A stretch of DNA of 64,000 nucleotides from Methylobacteriaceae bacterium (GTDB taxonomy: Bacteria > Pseudomonadota > Alphaproteobacteria > Rhizobiales > Beijerinckiaceae), in assembly GCA_947444195.1 (NCBI GenBank), contig CANEZL010000012.1, positions 50,919-114,918 on the forward strand, read 5' to 3'. Both the position numbers and the translations under genes were made by a program. Positions 1 to 8,515 of the stretch are shown here, in pieces (positions within the stretch are counted from its first letter, which is position 1; every line of letters starts with the position of its first letter). The notes under the pieces were generated by a model, which was not told where the DNA came from, ran no database searches, and saw nothing but the letters and a program-made list of their open reading frames with translations.

Positions 1-84
1 AATTCCGGGCAGTGCAACCACGGCCGCCCGACCTCCATCGCGCTGGCGCTCCACGACATCGAGCGCCTGTTCGGCCGGCGCTGA
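1..84 (+). CDS. mutL: DNA mismatch repair protein MutL, C-terminal end (partial)
   Basis: Only the last 27 codons and the TGA are in the window; the gene starts to the left. The translation contains QCNHGRPT followed by DIERLFGRR, the conserved end of the MutL C-terminal dimerisation domain. In this family the Cys-x-His segment contributes to the metal-binding endonuclease site. MutL couples MutS mismatch recognition to strand incision and excision. The assignment rests on a short but very characteristic tail. A CTAG-bounded repeat begins 3 bases after the stop. Confidence 0.85.
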   Translation, partial: NSGQCNHGRPTSIALALHDIERLFGRR

Positions 85-86
85 CC

Positions 87-191
87 CTAGAGCACGATGC
101 TTTTTCACGGAACCGGCAGCATGCTCTATCTCTTTGTAGTCGCACGATGATTTCGGAAAACCGGATTCCACTTTTCCGCATCGTGCTCTAG
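87..191. repeat. CTAG-bounded 105-bp palindromic repeat, family A copy 1
   Basis: The element starts CTAGAGCACGATGC and ends GCATCGTGCTCTAG, giving terminal inverted repeats, with an internal hairpin (GCATGC region near 110-125). Near-identical or diverged copies lie at 25183-25287, 48927-49026, 52844-52913, 55397-55453 and 62472-62575. All copies are intergenic. It resembles the small non-coding repeats common in Hyphomicrobiales genomes. No coding potential is evident. Confidence 0.85.
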
Positions 192-234
192 TGTTCTGTC
201 CCGCGGGGAGCGGGGACCGATCCGGAGGCCCGCG

Positions 235-576
235 ATGCTCGGAAATCTGCTCGCCGACCTGCCGGAGGCCGGCGCGGAGGAGGTCTTCACGCGCATCCTG
301 CGGGCGCCGGGTCTCGTCGTCGAGCGCATCGTCTCGACGGGCCAGGCGAGCCCGCCGGGCTTCTTCTACGACCAGCCGCAGGACGAGTGGGTGCTGGTGC
401 TCGCAGGCCATGCCGCCCTGCTCTTCGCTGACGAGGCCGAACCGCGCCGCCTCGGACCGGGGGACCACCTGCTGATCCCGGCCCGGCGGCGCCACCGCGT
501 CGAGGGCACCGACCGCGATCCGCCCACGATCTGGCTCGCCCTGCATTTCGGCCCCGGCCTTCCGGAGGCTCCGTAG
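235..576 (+). CDS. Small single-domain cupin protein
   Basis: A 113-residue protein with one cupin barrel. The central part reads WVLVLAGHAALLF followed by RRLGPGDHLLIPARRRHRV, the usual G-x5-H ... PGD ... IPA-x-x-x-H pattern of the second cupin motif, so a bound metal is possible. The N-terminal half, LLADLPEAGAEEVFTRIL, matches a common family of stand-alone cupins of unknown substrate. The start is the ATG at 235. It stands alone, downstream of repeat copy 1 and convergent with the SDR gene. No specific function can be given. Confidence 0.75.
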   Translation: MLGNLLADLPEAGAEEVFTRILRAPGLVVERIVSTGQASPPGFFYDQPQDEWVLVLAGHAALLFADEAEPRRLGPGDHLLIPARRRHRVEGTDRDPPTIWLALHFGPGLPEAP

Positions 577-660
577 AGGATGCGGAGAAGCGAGGTCCGG
601 CCATCGTCCCGAGGACCGCGCCCGGGACGATCGCCCGACGGCGGGGGAGCCGACCGGGCC

Positions 661-1365
661 TCAGAAGCGCTCCAGCCACGGGCGCAGGGCGACCTCCGAG
701 GTCCAGGCGCTGCGGTCCTGGGCCAGCACGGCGCGGTAGGCGCGGGCGATCGCCTCCGGGTCGAGGTGGCTGTCGGGGGCGTCGGCGGGCTCGGTGGCCC
801 GGTCCGGGTTCCGGATGGCGCCGTCGATGATGAAATGCGCCACGTGGATGCCCTTGGGGTGCAGTTCGCGGGCGAGGCTCTCGGCGAGGCCGCGCAGGGC
901 GAACTTCGCCATCGCGAAGGGGCTGGAGCCGGCGAACCCCTTAACGCTGGCCGAGGCGCCGGTGAACAGGATCGCCCCGTGGCGGGCGGGCAGCATGCGC
1001 CGGGCCGCCGCCTGCGCCACCAGGAAGCCGCCATAGGCCCCGACGCGCAGGGCCTCCGCGACGGCGGCGGGATCGAGGTCCGCGATGCCCCCGCGCAGGC
1101 GCAGGCCCGCGTTGTAGACCACGAGATCGGGCGGGCCGCCGAGGGCGGGCTCCATGGCGGCGAACAGGGATTCCACCGAGGCCATGGCGCCCGCGTCGCA
1201 GGCATGGGTCGCCGCACCGATGGTCCGCGCCAGGGGATCGAGCTTGGCCACGTCGCGGGCGGCGAGCCCGACCCTTACGCCGTCCGCGGCGAGCTGGCGG
1301 GCGAGCGCGGCGCTGAGGCCGGAGCCCGCCCCGACGACGAGGGCGCGCTGGTAGAGGGGGGCCAT
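661..1365 (-). CDS. Short-chain dehydrogenase/reductase family protein with Phe in place of the catalytic Tyr
   Basis: A 234-residue Rossmann protein. VVGAGSGLSAALARQL near residues 9-24 is the nucleotide-binding glycine motif, and VYNAGLRLRG is the NAG motif. The usual catalytic YxxxK is replaced by FAMAK within SSPFAMAKFALRGLAESLA, while the preceding TGASAS serine is present. The ATG at 1365 was chosen because the Rossmann fold begins there; the longer reading frame upstream has no homologous character. It belongs to a recurring SDR subfamily with this Phe. A classical oxidoreductase reaction is uncertain. Confidence 0.75.
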   Translation of the reverse strand: MAPLYQRALVVGAGSGLSAALARQLAADGVRVGLAARDVAKLDPLARTIGAATHACDAGAMASVESLFAAMEPALGGPPDLVVYNAGLRLRGGIADLDPAAVAEALRVGAYGGFLVAQAAARRMLPARHGAILFTGASASVKGFAGSSPFAMAKFALRGLAESLARELHPKGIHVAHFIIDGAIRNPDRATEPADAPDSHLDPEAIARAYRAVLAQDRSAWTSEVALRPWLERF

Positions 1366-1527
1366 GGACGATCTCCGGGCCGCGGGCGTCGCGGCGCGCC
1401 CGCACGGCATCGCGGGTGAGGTGCGCCTCGGGCCGGGAAAGTCGAGGGGCGCGCGTCCGGGGCGCTCGCCGCGCGAGCCCGGGATGACGGGGCGGGCTTG
1501 TCCCGAAGCGACCAACCGGAGCCCGTA

Positions 1528-2007
1528 TCAGTCGCGCCGCTCGGCGAAGAAGTCCCGCAGGAGCGCCGCCGCCTCCGCCTCGCGGAAGCCGCCATAGACG
1601 TCGGGGGCGTGGTGGCAGGTCGTCTGGTTGAAGACCCGCGGCCCGTGCTCGACCCCGCCGCCCTTCGGGTCGAAGGCCCCGAAATACAGGCGGCGGATGC
1701 GCGCGAAGCCGATCGCGCCCGCGCACATCGGGCAGGGCTCCAGGGTCACGTAGAGGTCGCAGCCGGGCAGGCGGTCGGAGCCCAGAGCGGCGCAGGCCAT
1801 CCGGATCGCCAGGATCTCCGCGTGGGCGGTGGGGTCGCTCAGCGCGCGGGGGCGGTTATGCGCCACCGCCAGCACCCGGCCGTCGCGCACGAGGGCGGCG
1901 CCCACCGGCACCTCGCCGGCGGCCCCCGCCCGGCGCGCCGCGGCGAAGGCGAGATCGAACGGGTCTCCCGCATCGGGGCCCGGGGCCGGCGGGACAGGAT
2001 CTGGCAT
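1528..2007 (-). CDS. tadA: tRNA-specific adenosine deaminase TadA / nucleoside deaminase
   Basis: A 159-residue zinc deaminase. TAHAEILA (His62, Glu64) and PCPMCAGAI (Cys92, Cys95) form the zinc and catalytic site of the cytidine/adenosine deaminase fold. Length and the downstream RIRRLYFGA and GGV..GPRVFNQ segments fit TadA, which converts wobble adenosine 34 to inosine in tRNA-Arg(ACG). The related guanine deaminases are the main alternative. The start at 2007 gives the normal family length; the N-terminal 13 residues are proline-rich and probably disordered. Confidence 0.85.
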   Translation of the reverse strand: MPDPVPPAPGPDAGDPFDLAFAAARRAGAAGEVPVGAALVRDGRVLAVAHNRPRALSDPTAHAEILAIRMACAALGSDRLPGCDLYVTLEPCPMCAGAIGFARIRRLYFGAFDPKGGGVEHGPRVFNQTTCHHAPDVYGGFREAEAAALLRDFFAERRD

Positions 2008-2172
2008 CGCGCGCCCTCCTCGAGACCTCTGTCCTGACGCGGCCCCACGGGCCGAACCGGCATCCGTCCGCGGGCAGCGCTCCGGCCGACCCGCCGGCCC
2101 GGAACCTCCGCAGGGGGGCAACCGTTCTGATCCGCAGAGCGGCTTGACCGCATAGGAACAGAGGAGACAGCC

Positions 2173-2367
2173 ATGAGCAGCACCACCGACAAGATCAAGG
2201 GCGCCGTCAACGAGGCCGTCGGCAATGCCAAGCAGGGCATCGGCAACATGACCGACAACGAGAAGCTGAAGGCCGAGGGCAAGGCCCAGGAGGCCAAGGG
2301 CGAGGCGCAGCGCGGCGTCGGCAACGCCAAGCAGGCGGTGAACGACACGGTCGGCACCAAGCTCTGA
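2173..2367 (+). CDS. CsbD family stress-response protein
   Basis: A 64-residue hydrophilic protein with repeated [15 protein letters not shown] and [15 protein letters not shown] segments, the hallmark of the CsbD family. These proteins are predicted to be helical or partly disordered and are often induced by general stress. Their molecular function is not known. The ATG at 2173 is preceded by an AGGAGA ribosome-binding site. A second small gene for a DUF1328 membrane protein follows 98 bases later, a pairing frequent in stress-related loci. Confidence 0.9.
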   Translation: MSSTTDKIKGAVNEAVGNAKQGIGNMTDNEKLKAEGKAQEAKGEAQRGVGNAKQAVNDTVGTKL

Positions 2368-2465
2368 GACGCGCGCCGGGCGGGGGCGACCCCGCCCGCC
2401 CACGGACCGGGTCCCGCCCACGGACCGAGATAGACCACACTCAGACAGGCATTTCGGAGGTTTCC

Positions 2466-2642
2466 ATGATCGGTTGGGCCGTTACCTTCCTCGTCGTCGC
2501 CCTGGTGGCGGCTCTGCTCGGGTTCGGCGGCATCGCCGGCACGGCCATGGAAGCCGCCAAGATCGTGTTCTTCGTCGCGATCGCCCTGTTCCTGATCTCC
2601 GCCGTCTTCGGCGTGATGCGCGGACGCGCCCCGCGGCTCTGA
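2466..2642 (+). CDS. DUF1328 (YtjA-like) small membrane protein
   Basis: A 58-residue protein made of two transmembrane helices: residues 2-25 ([20 protein letters not shown]) and about 31-50 ([19 protein letters not shown]). The GIAGTA linker between them is characteristic of DUF1328/YtjA. A ribosome-binding GGAGG lies just upstream of the ATG at 2466. The role of the family is unknown; it is usually found with other stress-induced small genes, here csbD. Confidence 0.85.
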   Translation: MIGWAVTFLVVALVAALLGFGGIAGTAMEAAKIVFFVAIALFLISAVFGVMRGRAPRL

Positions 2643-2872
2643 CGCACCCTGCGGCTCCCACGCGCGCGAGCCCTCGCCCCTGACGGGTGAGGGGGGCGGC
2701 CACCGGGCATCGGCCCGAGACCCGGCCGCCGGGCCCCTCAAGCGAGACGACGCCAGAACGGCAGGCCCGCGCACCGCCCCGGATCCGACATCCGGGGCGG
2801 TGCGCGGGCCGCCGCCTTTTCACGGCTCACCGGACCCGTGCATGCGGCGGCCGGAGGCGCTATCAGCGGTCC

Positions 2873-3496
2873 ATGAGCGTCGAGACGTGGTGGCTGTTCC
2901 TCTGTGCGGTGTTCCTGCTCAGCGGCACGCCCGGACCCAACATGCTGCACGTGATGACCCGCAGCGTCCGCTTCGGCCCGGGGCACGGGGCGGCGGCGGC
3001 CGCGGGCTGCCTGTGCGCCCTGCTCCTCGTCCTCACGGGTGCCGCGGCGGGCCTCAGCGCGGCGCTCGCCGCCTCGCCGGTCCTGTTCGAGATCCTGCGC
3101 TACCTGGGCGTCGCCTACCTGATCCATCTCGGCATCCGCTGCTGGCGCGGGGGCGACGGGGCGGCCCCTCCCGATGGCGGCCCGCGCCGCGCGCCCGCGC
3201 GCGGCGCCCTGTTCCGCGGCGGCCTGCTCGTGGGCCTCAGCAATCCGAAGCTCCTGATGTTCACGGCGGCCTTCCTGCCGCAATTCGTCGATCCGGCCCG
3301 CGCGCAGGTCCCGCAATTCGCCGTGCTCGTCGCGACCTTCGTGACCGTCGAGGCGTTCTGGTTCTGCGTCTACGGCATCGGCGGCGGGCGCCTCGCGCGC
3401 CTGCTCACCCGGCCCCGGGCCCGGCGCCTGTTCGACCGCGCCACGGGGGCTATCTTCCTCGGCTTCGGGGCGGCCCTCCTCGGCACACGGCACTGA
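2873..3496 (+). CDS. LysE/RhtB family amino-acid exporter
   Basis: A 207-residue inner-membrane protein with the family signature SGTPGPNMLHVMTRS near residues 17-31 and about six hydrophobic segments. The later motif GLLVGLSNPKLLMFTAAFLPQFV is also typical. These transporters export amino acids or their analogues by proton exchange; the substrate cannot be read from sequence. The ATG at 2873 is chosen because it opens the first membrane helix (MSVETWWLFLCAVFLLSG). It stands alone upstream of the pseudouridine synthase gene. Confidence 0.85.
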   Translation: MSVETWWLFLCAVFLLSGTPGPNMLHVMTRSVRFGPGHGAAAAAGCLCALLLVLTGAAAGLSAALAASPVLFEILRYLGVAYLIHLGIRCWRGGDGAAPPDGGPRRAPARGALFRGGLLVGLSNPKLLMFTAAFLPQFVDPARAQVPQFAVLVATFVTVEAFWFCVYGIGGGRLARLLTRPRARRLFDRATGAIFLGFGAALLGTRH

Positions 3497-3565
3497 GGAC
3501 GCCCGGCCGGACCCGCGCGCGGAACGCCTCGCGCGGCGAAGCCGGCTCTGTTATGGGCTTGGCCC

Positions 3566-5590
3566 ATGAGCGACAATTCGACAGATGACGGCCGCACGGG
3601 GCCGGAGGCCGCCCCCTGGACGCCCGCCACCGACGCGCGGCGCGAGCAGCCGGCGGATGCCGGCGGCGGGGCCGCGCGGCCGCGCAAGGCGCCGGCGAAG
3701 CGGGAGCGCGCGGCGGGGCCGTCCGGCGAGGCCCCCCTGCGGCGGCCGGCGCGGGCCAAGGGGGCGGAGACTGCGGCGGCGGAGACCGCGGCCGCGGAGA
3801 CCGACCGGACCGACGCGGACGCCGAAGCCGGCGCCGCCGCGAGCGAGGCCGCGCCGGAGGGCGAGCGCATCGCCAAGGCGATCGCCCGGGCCGGGCTCGC
3901 CTCGCGGCGGGACGCGGAGGCGCTGATCGCCGCCGGCCGCGTGAGCCTGAACGGGCAGGTGCTCGATTCGCCCGCCGTGAACGTCACCGACGCCGACCGC
4001 ATCACCGTGGACGGCGAGCCGCTGCCGGCCCGGGAGCGGACCCGCCTGTGGATCTTCCACAAGCCCCGCGGCCTCGTCACCACGGCGCGCGATCCGGAGG
4101 GGCGCACCACCGTGTTCGAGGCCCTGCCCGACGATCTGCCGCGGGTGGTGGCGGTGGGTCGGCTCGACATCAACACCGAGGGCCTGCTGCTCCTCACCAA
4201 CGACGGCGGGCTCGCCAAGGTCATCGCCCATCCCGATACCGGCTGGCTGCGCCGCTACCGCGTGCGCGCCCACGGCGACACCGATCAGGCCGCCCTCGAC
4301 CGGCTGTCCAAGGGCGTCACCATCGACGGGATGGAGTACGGCCCTGTCGAGGCCACCCTCGACCGGGTGCAGGGGGACAACCTCTGGCTGACGCTCGGGC
4401 TGCGCGAGGGCAAGAACCGCGAGGTCAAGCGCATCCTCGAGCATCTGGGTCTCTCCGTGAACCGGCTGATCCGGCTCTCCTTCGGGCCCTTCCAGCTCGG
4501 CGACCTCGAGGCCGGCCTCGTGGAGGAGGTCCGCACCAAGGTGCTGAAGGAGCAGCTCGGCAAGAACCTCGCCGATCAGGCCGGGGTCGACTTCGAGAGC
4601 CCGGTGCGCGAGCCCATCGCCCCCTTCGGCTCGCCGAAGGCCGCGGCGCGGACCGAGGCGCGCCCGTCCGACCGCCGCGGGGAGGATGCGGCTCCGCCGC
4701 GGGCACGGCGCGACTCCACCCCCCGCGGCGCGGAATCCCGCCCCGCCCGCCCGGCGACGCCCGAGCGGGTGCCGACCGGCGGCATGGGCGCCGGGCCGCG
4801 CCGCTCCGTCTGGCGCGCGGACGAGGACACGGCGGCGCCCCGCAAGTCCCGCCCCCCCCGGCGCGGGGCCGATCCCAAGGTCGAGCGCGAGGCGGAGGCC
4901 GCCGCCCGCGGCCGCCAGCGCGTCGGCGCGATCCGGAGCGGCGAGCGCCGGGTGCTGGTGGAGCGGCTGGGCCCGAGCCCCGAGACGCCGGTCGAGGCGG
5001 AGCCCAAGCCCCGCCGCCGCTACGCGCGCGACGACGCGCCGCCCCGCGAGGCCGCGCGCGCCCGCACCGACGGCGAGCGGGCGCCCCGGCGCGCCGGTGC
5101 GGACCGGCCGCGGCCGGAGGGCGGCCGGCCGCCCGCGCGCGATGGCGAGCCCGGCGCCCGCCGCCAGGGCGGATTCGGAGGCGCCCGCGCCGAGGGCGCG
5201 CCGAGCCGCGCGGGCGGGCGGCCCGGGGGCTTCAAGGACCGCGCGCGCGCCGAGGGCGGCGAGCGCGGGGCCCGCGCGCCCCGCGGCGAGGCGCGCGAGG
5301 GCGACGGGTTCAAGCCGCGGGGCGAGTTCAAGCCGCGCAGTGAATTCAAGCCGCGGGGCGAGGGCGCCCGGGCCGGCGGTCCGAAATCGGGCGCGCCCCG
5401 GGCGGGCGCCACCAAGTTCGGCGGTCCGAAATCCGGCGGCGCCAGACCCGCGGGTGCGGGCCGGGCGGGGGGAGCCGGGTTCGGCGGCGCGGGCAAGCCC
5501 GGCGGGCGCCCGGGACCGAAGGGCGCGCCGCGCCCCGGCGGGTCCGGCGGCCGGCCCGGCGGCGGCCGGCCCTCGCGCGGGCCCCGGTGA
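3566..5590 (+). CDS. RluB/RsuA-family rRNA pseudouridine synthase with a long Arg/Gly/Pro-rich tail
   Basis: A 674-residue protein. An acidic/alanine-rich N-terminal extension covers residues 1-98. The S4 RNA-binding domain begins around RIAKAIARAGLASRRDAE (about 101-150). The catalytic domain carries GRLDINTEGLLLLTNDG with the conserved Asp at 201 and ends around residue 340. The remaining 330 residues are low complexity, rich in Arg, Gly, Pro and Ala, with FKPR-type tandem repeats and GGPKSGG units. The core resembles RluB, which makes pseudouridine in 23S rRNA helix 89. The tail probably binds RNA or ribosomes. The stop overlaps the rsmD start by 4 bases, so the two rRNA-modification genes are likely coupled. 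Confidence 0.85.
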   Translation: MSDNSTDDGRTGPEAAPWTPATDARREQPADAGGGAARPRKAPAKRERAAGPSGEAPLRRPARAKGAETAAAETAAAETDRTDADAEAGAAASEAAPEGERIAKAIARAGLASRRDAEALIAAGRVSLNGQVLDSPAVNVTDADRITVDGEPLPARERTRLWIFHKPRGLVTTARDPEGRTTVFEALPDDLPRVVAVGRLDINTEGLLLLTNDGGLAKVIAHPDTGWLRRYRVRAHGDTDQAALDRLSKGVTIDGMEYGPVEATLDRVQGDNLWLTLGLREGKNREVKRILEHLGLSVNRLIRLSFGPFQLGDLEAGLVEEVRTKVLKEQLGKNLADQAGVDFESPVREPIAPFGSPKAAARTEARPSDRRGEDAAPPRARRDSTPRGAESRPARPATPERVPTGGMGAGPRRSVWRADEDTAAPRKSRPPRRGADPKVEREAEAAARGRQRVGAIRSGERRVLVERLGPSPETPVEAEPKPRRRYARDDAPPREAARARTDGERAPRRAGADRPRPEGGRPPARDGEPGARRQGGFGGARAEGAPSRAGGRPGGFKDRARAEGGERGARAPRGEAREGDGFKPRGEFKPRSEFKPRGEGARAGGPKSGAPRAGATKFGGPKSGGARPAGAGRAGGAGFGGAGKPGGRPGPKGAPRPGGSGGRPGGGRPSRGPR

Positions 5591-6147
5591 GGATCGTCGG
5601 CGGGGCGTGGCGCGGCCGGCGCCTCGCCACGCCGCGGACGGACGCGATCCGGCCGACCTCGGACCGCCTGCGCGAGGCGCTCTTCAACGTCCTCGCCCAC
5701 GCCTATGACGATCCGGTGCCGGGCGCGCAGGTGCTCGACCTGTTCGCGGGCACCGGCGCGCTCAGCTTCGAGGCGCTCTCGCGCGGCGCCGCCTTCGCCC
5801 TGCTCGTGGACGAGGGCGCGGAGGCGCGCGCGGTGATCCGCGCCAATATCGAGAGCTTCGGGGCGGAGGGCAGCACCCGCCTGTTCCGCCGGGACGCCAC
5901 CCGCCTCGGCCCCGCCGGGCCCGGCGCGCGGCACGGCCTCGTCTTCTGCGATCCGCCCTACGGGCGCGGCCTCGCCCCCGCGGCGCTCGCCAGCGCCGCC
6001 GCGGGGGGCTGGCTCGCCGAGGGCGCCCTCGCGGTGGTGGAGGAGGCGGAATCCGCCCCCGTGACCCTGCCCGCGGGCTTCACGGAGCTCGAACGGCGCG
6101 GCTACGGCGAGACCGCGGTGACGCTCGCCCGCTACGGAACCGGCTGA
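5587..6147 (+). CDS. rsmD: 16S rRNA (guanine-N2)-methyltransferase RsmD
   Basis: A 186-residue SAM-dependent methyltransferase. It opens MRIVGGAWRGRRLATP, the standard RsmD N-terminus, and has the SAM-binding motif DLFAGTGALSFEALSRGA and the catalytic DPPYGRG. RsmD methylates G966 of 16S rRNA during small-subunit assembly. Translation starts at a GTG in a GTGA overlap with the upstream pseudouridine synthase, which fits co-translation. Confidence 0.9.
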   Translation: MRIVGGAWRGRRLATPRTDAIRPTSDRLREALFNVLAHAYDDPVPGAQVLDLFAGTGALSFEALSRGAAFALLVDEGAEARAVIRANIESFGAEGSTRLFRRDATRLGPAGPGARHGLVFCDPPYGRGLAPAALASAAAGGWLAEGALAVVEEAESAPVTLPAGFTELERRGYGETAVTLARYGTG

Positions 6148-6186
6148 CCCCGCCGGGCAGGGCGGCCGATCCGCGCGGAGGCCGCA

Positions 6187-7101
6187 TCAGCCGGCGAGGA
6201 AATCCCGCAGGGCTCGGAGCGTCGCCTCCGGGTTCTCCTCGGGGAGGAAATGCCCGCCCTCGATCTCGACGCCCTCGGCGGCGGGCGCGAAGCTGCGCCG
6301 CCAGGCGGAGAGCGCCGTCTCGGACTTGCCCTTGTCGAGATAGGCCCGGCTCGCCAGCACCAGGACCGGCATGCCGAGGCTGCGCCGGGAGGCCATGTCG
6401 GCCTCGTCCGCCGCCCGGTCGGGGCCGCCGGGGCCGCCCGCCCGGTAATCCTCGCACATGGCGTGGATGCGCTCGGGCACGTTCCAGCCCTGCCGGTAGA
6501 GGGCGAGCGCCCGGCCGTCGAAGGCGGCGAGGTCCTTCGTCCCCGTCCAGTCCCGCATCAGCCCCTCGAAATACCCGTCCGGATCGCGGCGGATCGCCTG
6601 TTCCGGCTCGGGATGCGGCCCGGCCAGGAAGGACCAGTGCGGGTTGAGGCCGGCATGGGCGGCGATGCGCTCCCACTGGACGAAGGTCGGCACGATGTCG
6701 AGGAGCGCGAGGCGCGCCACCCGGCCGGGCTCGTCGAGGGCGAGGCGGTAGGCGACGCGGGCGCCGCGGTCGTGCCCGGCCAGGGCGAAATGCACGTGGC
6801 CCATGCGCTCCATCAGGGCGACGATCTCGCGGCCGACGGTGCGCTTGGCGTAGGCCTCGTGGGCGGGATCGCCCGCGGGCGCGGCCGACCAGCCGTAGCC
6901 CTTCAGGTCCAGGCAGATCACCCGGTGGTCGCGGGCGAGCGCGGGCGCCACCCGGTGCCACATGGCGTGCGTCTGCGGGAAGCCGTGGAGGAGAAGGAGC
7001 GGGGGCGCCTCGGCCGGCCCGCCGATCCGGGCGAAGGCCTTGCCCCAGGGCGCTTCGAGCCAGGCCGCCTCGAAACCGGGAAACAGATCCTCGCCCGCCA
7101 T
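6187..7101 (-). CDS. Alpha/beta hydrolase of the haloacetate (fluoroacetate) dehalogenase type
   Basis: A 304-residue alpha/beta hydrolase. HGFPQTHAMWHR is the oxyanion region. GHDRGARVAYRL supplies the nucleophile Asp111 and the two arginines (112, 115) that bind the substrate carboxylate in fluoroacetate dehalogenases. NPHW gives the halide-binding His-Trp pair, and GGHFLPEENPE holds the catalytic His284. All these residues match the haloacetate dehalogenase group rather than a generic esterase or epoxide hydrolase, although activity is inferred. The start at 7101 gives the normal length. It reads toward rsmD and lies downstream of a tiny membrane-protein gene. Confidence 0.75.
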   Translation of the reverse strand: MAGEDLFPGFEAAWLEAPWGKAFARIGGPAEAPPLLLLHGFPQTHAMWHRVAPALARDHRVICLDLKGYGWSAAPAGDPAHEAYAKRTVGREIVALMERMGHVHFALAGHDRGARVAYRLALDEPGRVARLALLDIVPTFVQWERIAAHAGLNPHWSFLAGPHPEPEQAIRRDPDGYFEGLMRDWTGTKDLAAFDGRALALYRQGWNVPERIHAMCEDYRAGGPGGPDRAADEADMASRRSLGMPVLVLASRAYLDKGKSETALSAWRRSFAPAAEGVEIEGGHFLPEENPEATLRALRDFLAG

Positions 7102-7160
7102 GACACGTTCCCCCGCAACGCCGGACAACGCGCGGGGAGCGGAGCGGGCTCCCGGCCCGC

Positions 7161-7274
7161 TCAGCCGATCTGGCTGAGCAGCGTGAAGGCGCCGAAGGCG
7201 AGGACGGAGAAGACGGCGACGGCGAGCAGGATCAGGGCCGCGCGGGATTCCCGCATCTCCGGTGACATCGGCAT
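7161..7274 (-). CDS. 37-residue single-span membrane protein
   Basis: A short reading frame beginning MPMSPEMRESRAA and ending FTLLSQIG, with one strongly hydrophobic helix (ALILLAVAVFSVLAFGAF) spanning about residues 13-30. An AGGAG ribosome-binding site lies 6 bases before the ATG at 7274; a second in-frame ATG is two codons later. It is 59 bases upstream of the dehalogenase-like gene on the same strand, so the two may be co-transcribed. No family is recognised. Confidence 0.5.
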   Translation of the reverse strand: MPMSPEMRESRAALILLAVAVFSVLAFGAFTLLSQIG

Positions 7275-7638
7275 CTCCCGCTCCTCGCGAAACGGCCCAG
7301 CCTCGCACCGGGGGCGGCCGGTGTCGAGGCGGCCCGCGGAGTCTCCGCTGTCAGGCCGCGGAGGACTGATACGGGATACGGCCGATCATCCCGGTCCCGC
7401 GCGCATCCCCGCTCCCCGCTCGCGGGGCGAGAGGCCTCGCATGAGCCCGAGGTCATCGTGCCGGCAACGGCGTGACGGCGTGGGGAAGCGGCGTGACGGC
7501 TTCGAACGCCCGCCGTCCACGCGGGTCGGGGATCCCCCGTACCGCCATGTGCAGCAGCGCACAGATCGGGCCCGGGTTCAGAGCCTAGCTTGGCCGGTAG
7601 CCGCGCGCCTGCGCGGCGCTCATCCCCGGGTCACCACC
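7275..7638. other. 364-bp stretch without a convincing gene
   Basis: Lies between the tiny membrane-protein gene (minus strand) and the small exported protein gene (plus strand), so it should contain divergent promoters. Reading frames here have no ribosome-binding site or recognisable product. No clear palindromic repeat is seen. Confidence 0.5.
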
Positions 7639-7872
7639 ATGAAAACGGATCTCCGCGCCCTCGGCCTCGGGCTCGCCGCCCTGCTCGTCCTGCCCGGCCT
7701 CGCCGAGGCCCGCGAGATGCGGGGGGTTAAGCCCGCGGCGAAGCCGCAGCCGCGCGCGGCGCTCGCCGCCTCCGAGGGGTTCCAGGCGCGCATGAGCCGG
7801 CTCGACGCCCTGATGGGCGGCCCCGGCCGCAACGCCGTTCCCCGCGCCCGCTCGGCCAACGCCGAGCGCTGA
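7639..7872 (+). CDS. Small exported protein of unknown function
   Basis: A 77-residue protein with a clear signal peptide (MKTDLRALGLGLAALLVLPGLAEA, cleavage expected near residue 24). It is followed by a short basic, alanine-rich mature region containing FQARMSRLDALMGG. No known domain is recognised. The ATG at 7639 directly opens the signal peptide. It converges with the urease operon, ending 24 bases from the ureG stop. Confidence 0.6.
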   Translation: MKTDLRALGLGLAALLVLPGLAEAREMRGVKPAAKPQPRAALAASEGFQARMSRLDALMGGPGRNAVPRARSANAER

Positions 7873-7896
7873 GGTCCGGCCGCCGGCCGTCCCGGC

Positions 7897-8511
<615 letters not shown>

Positions 8512-8515
8512 GGTG

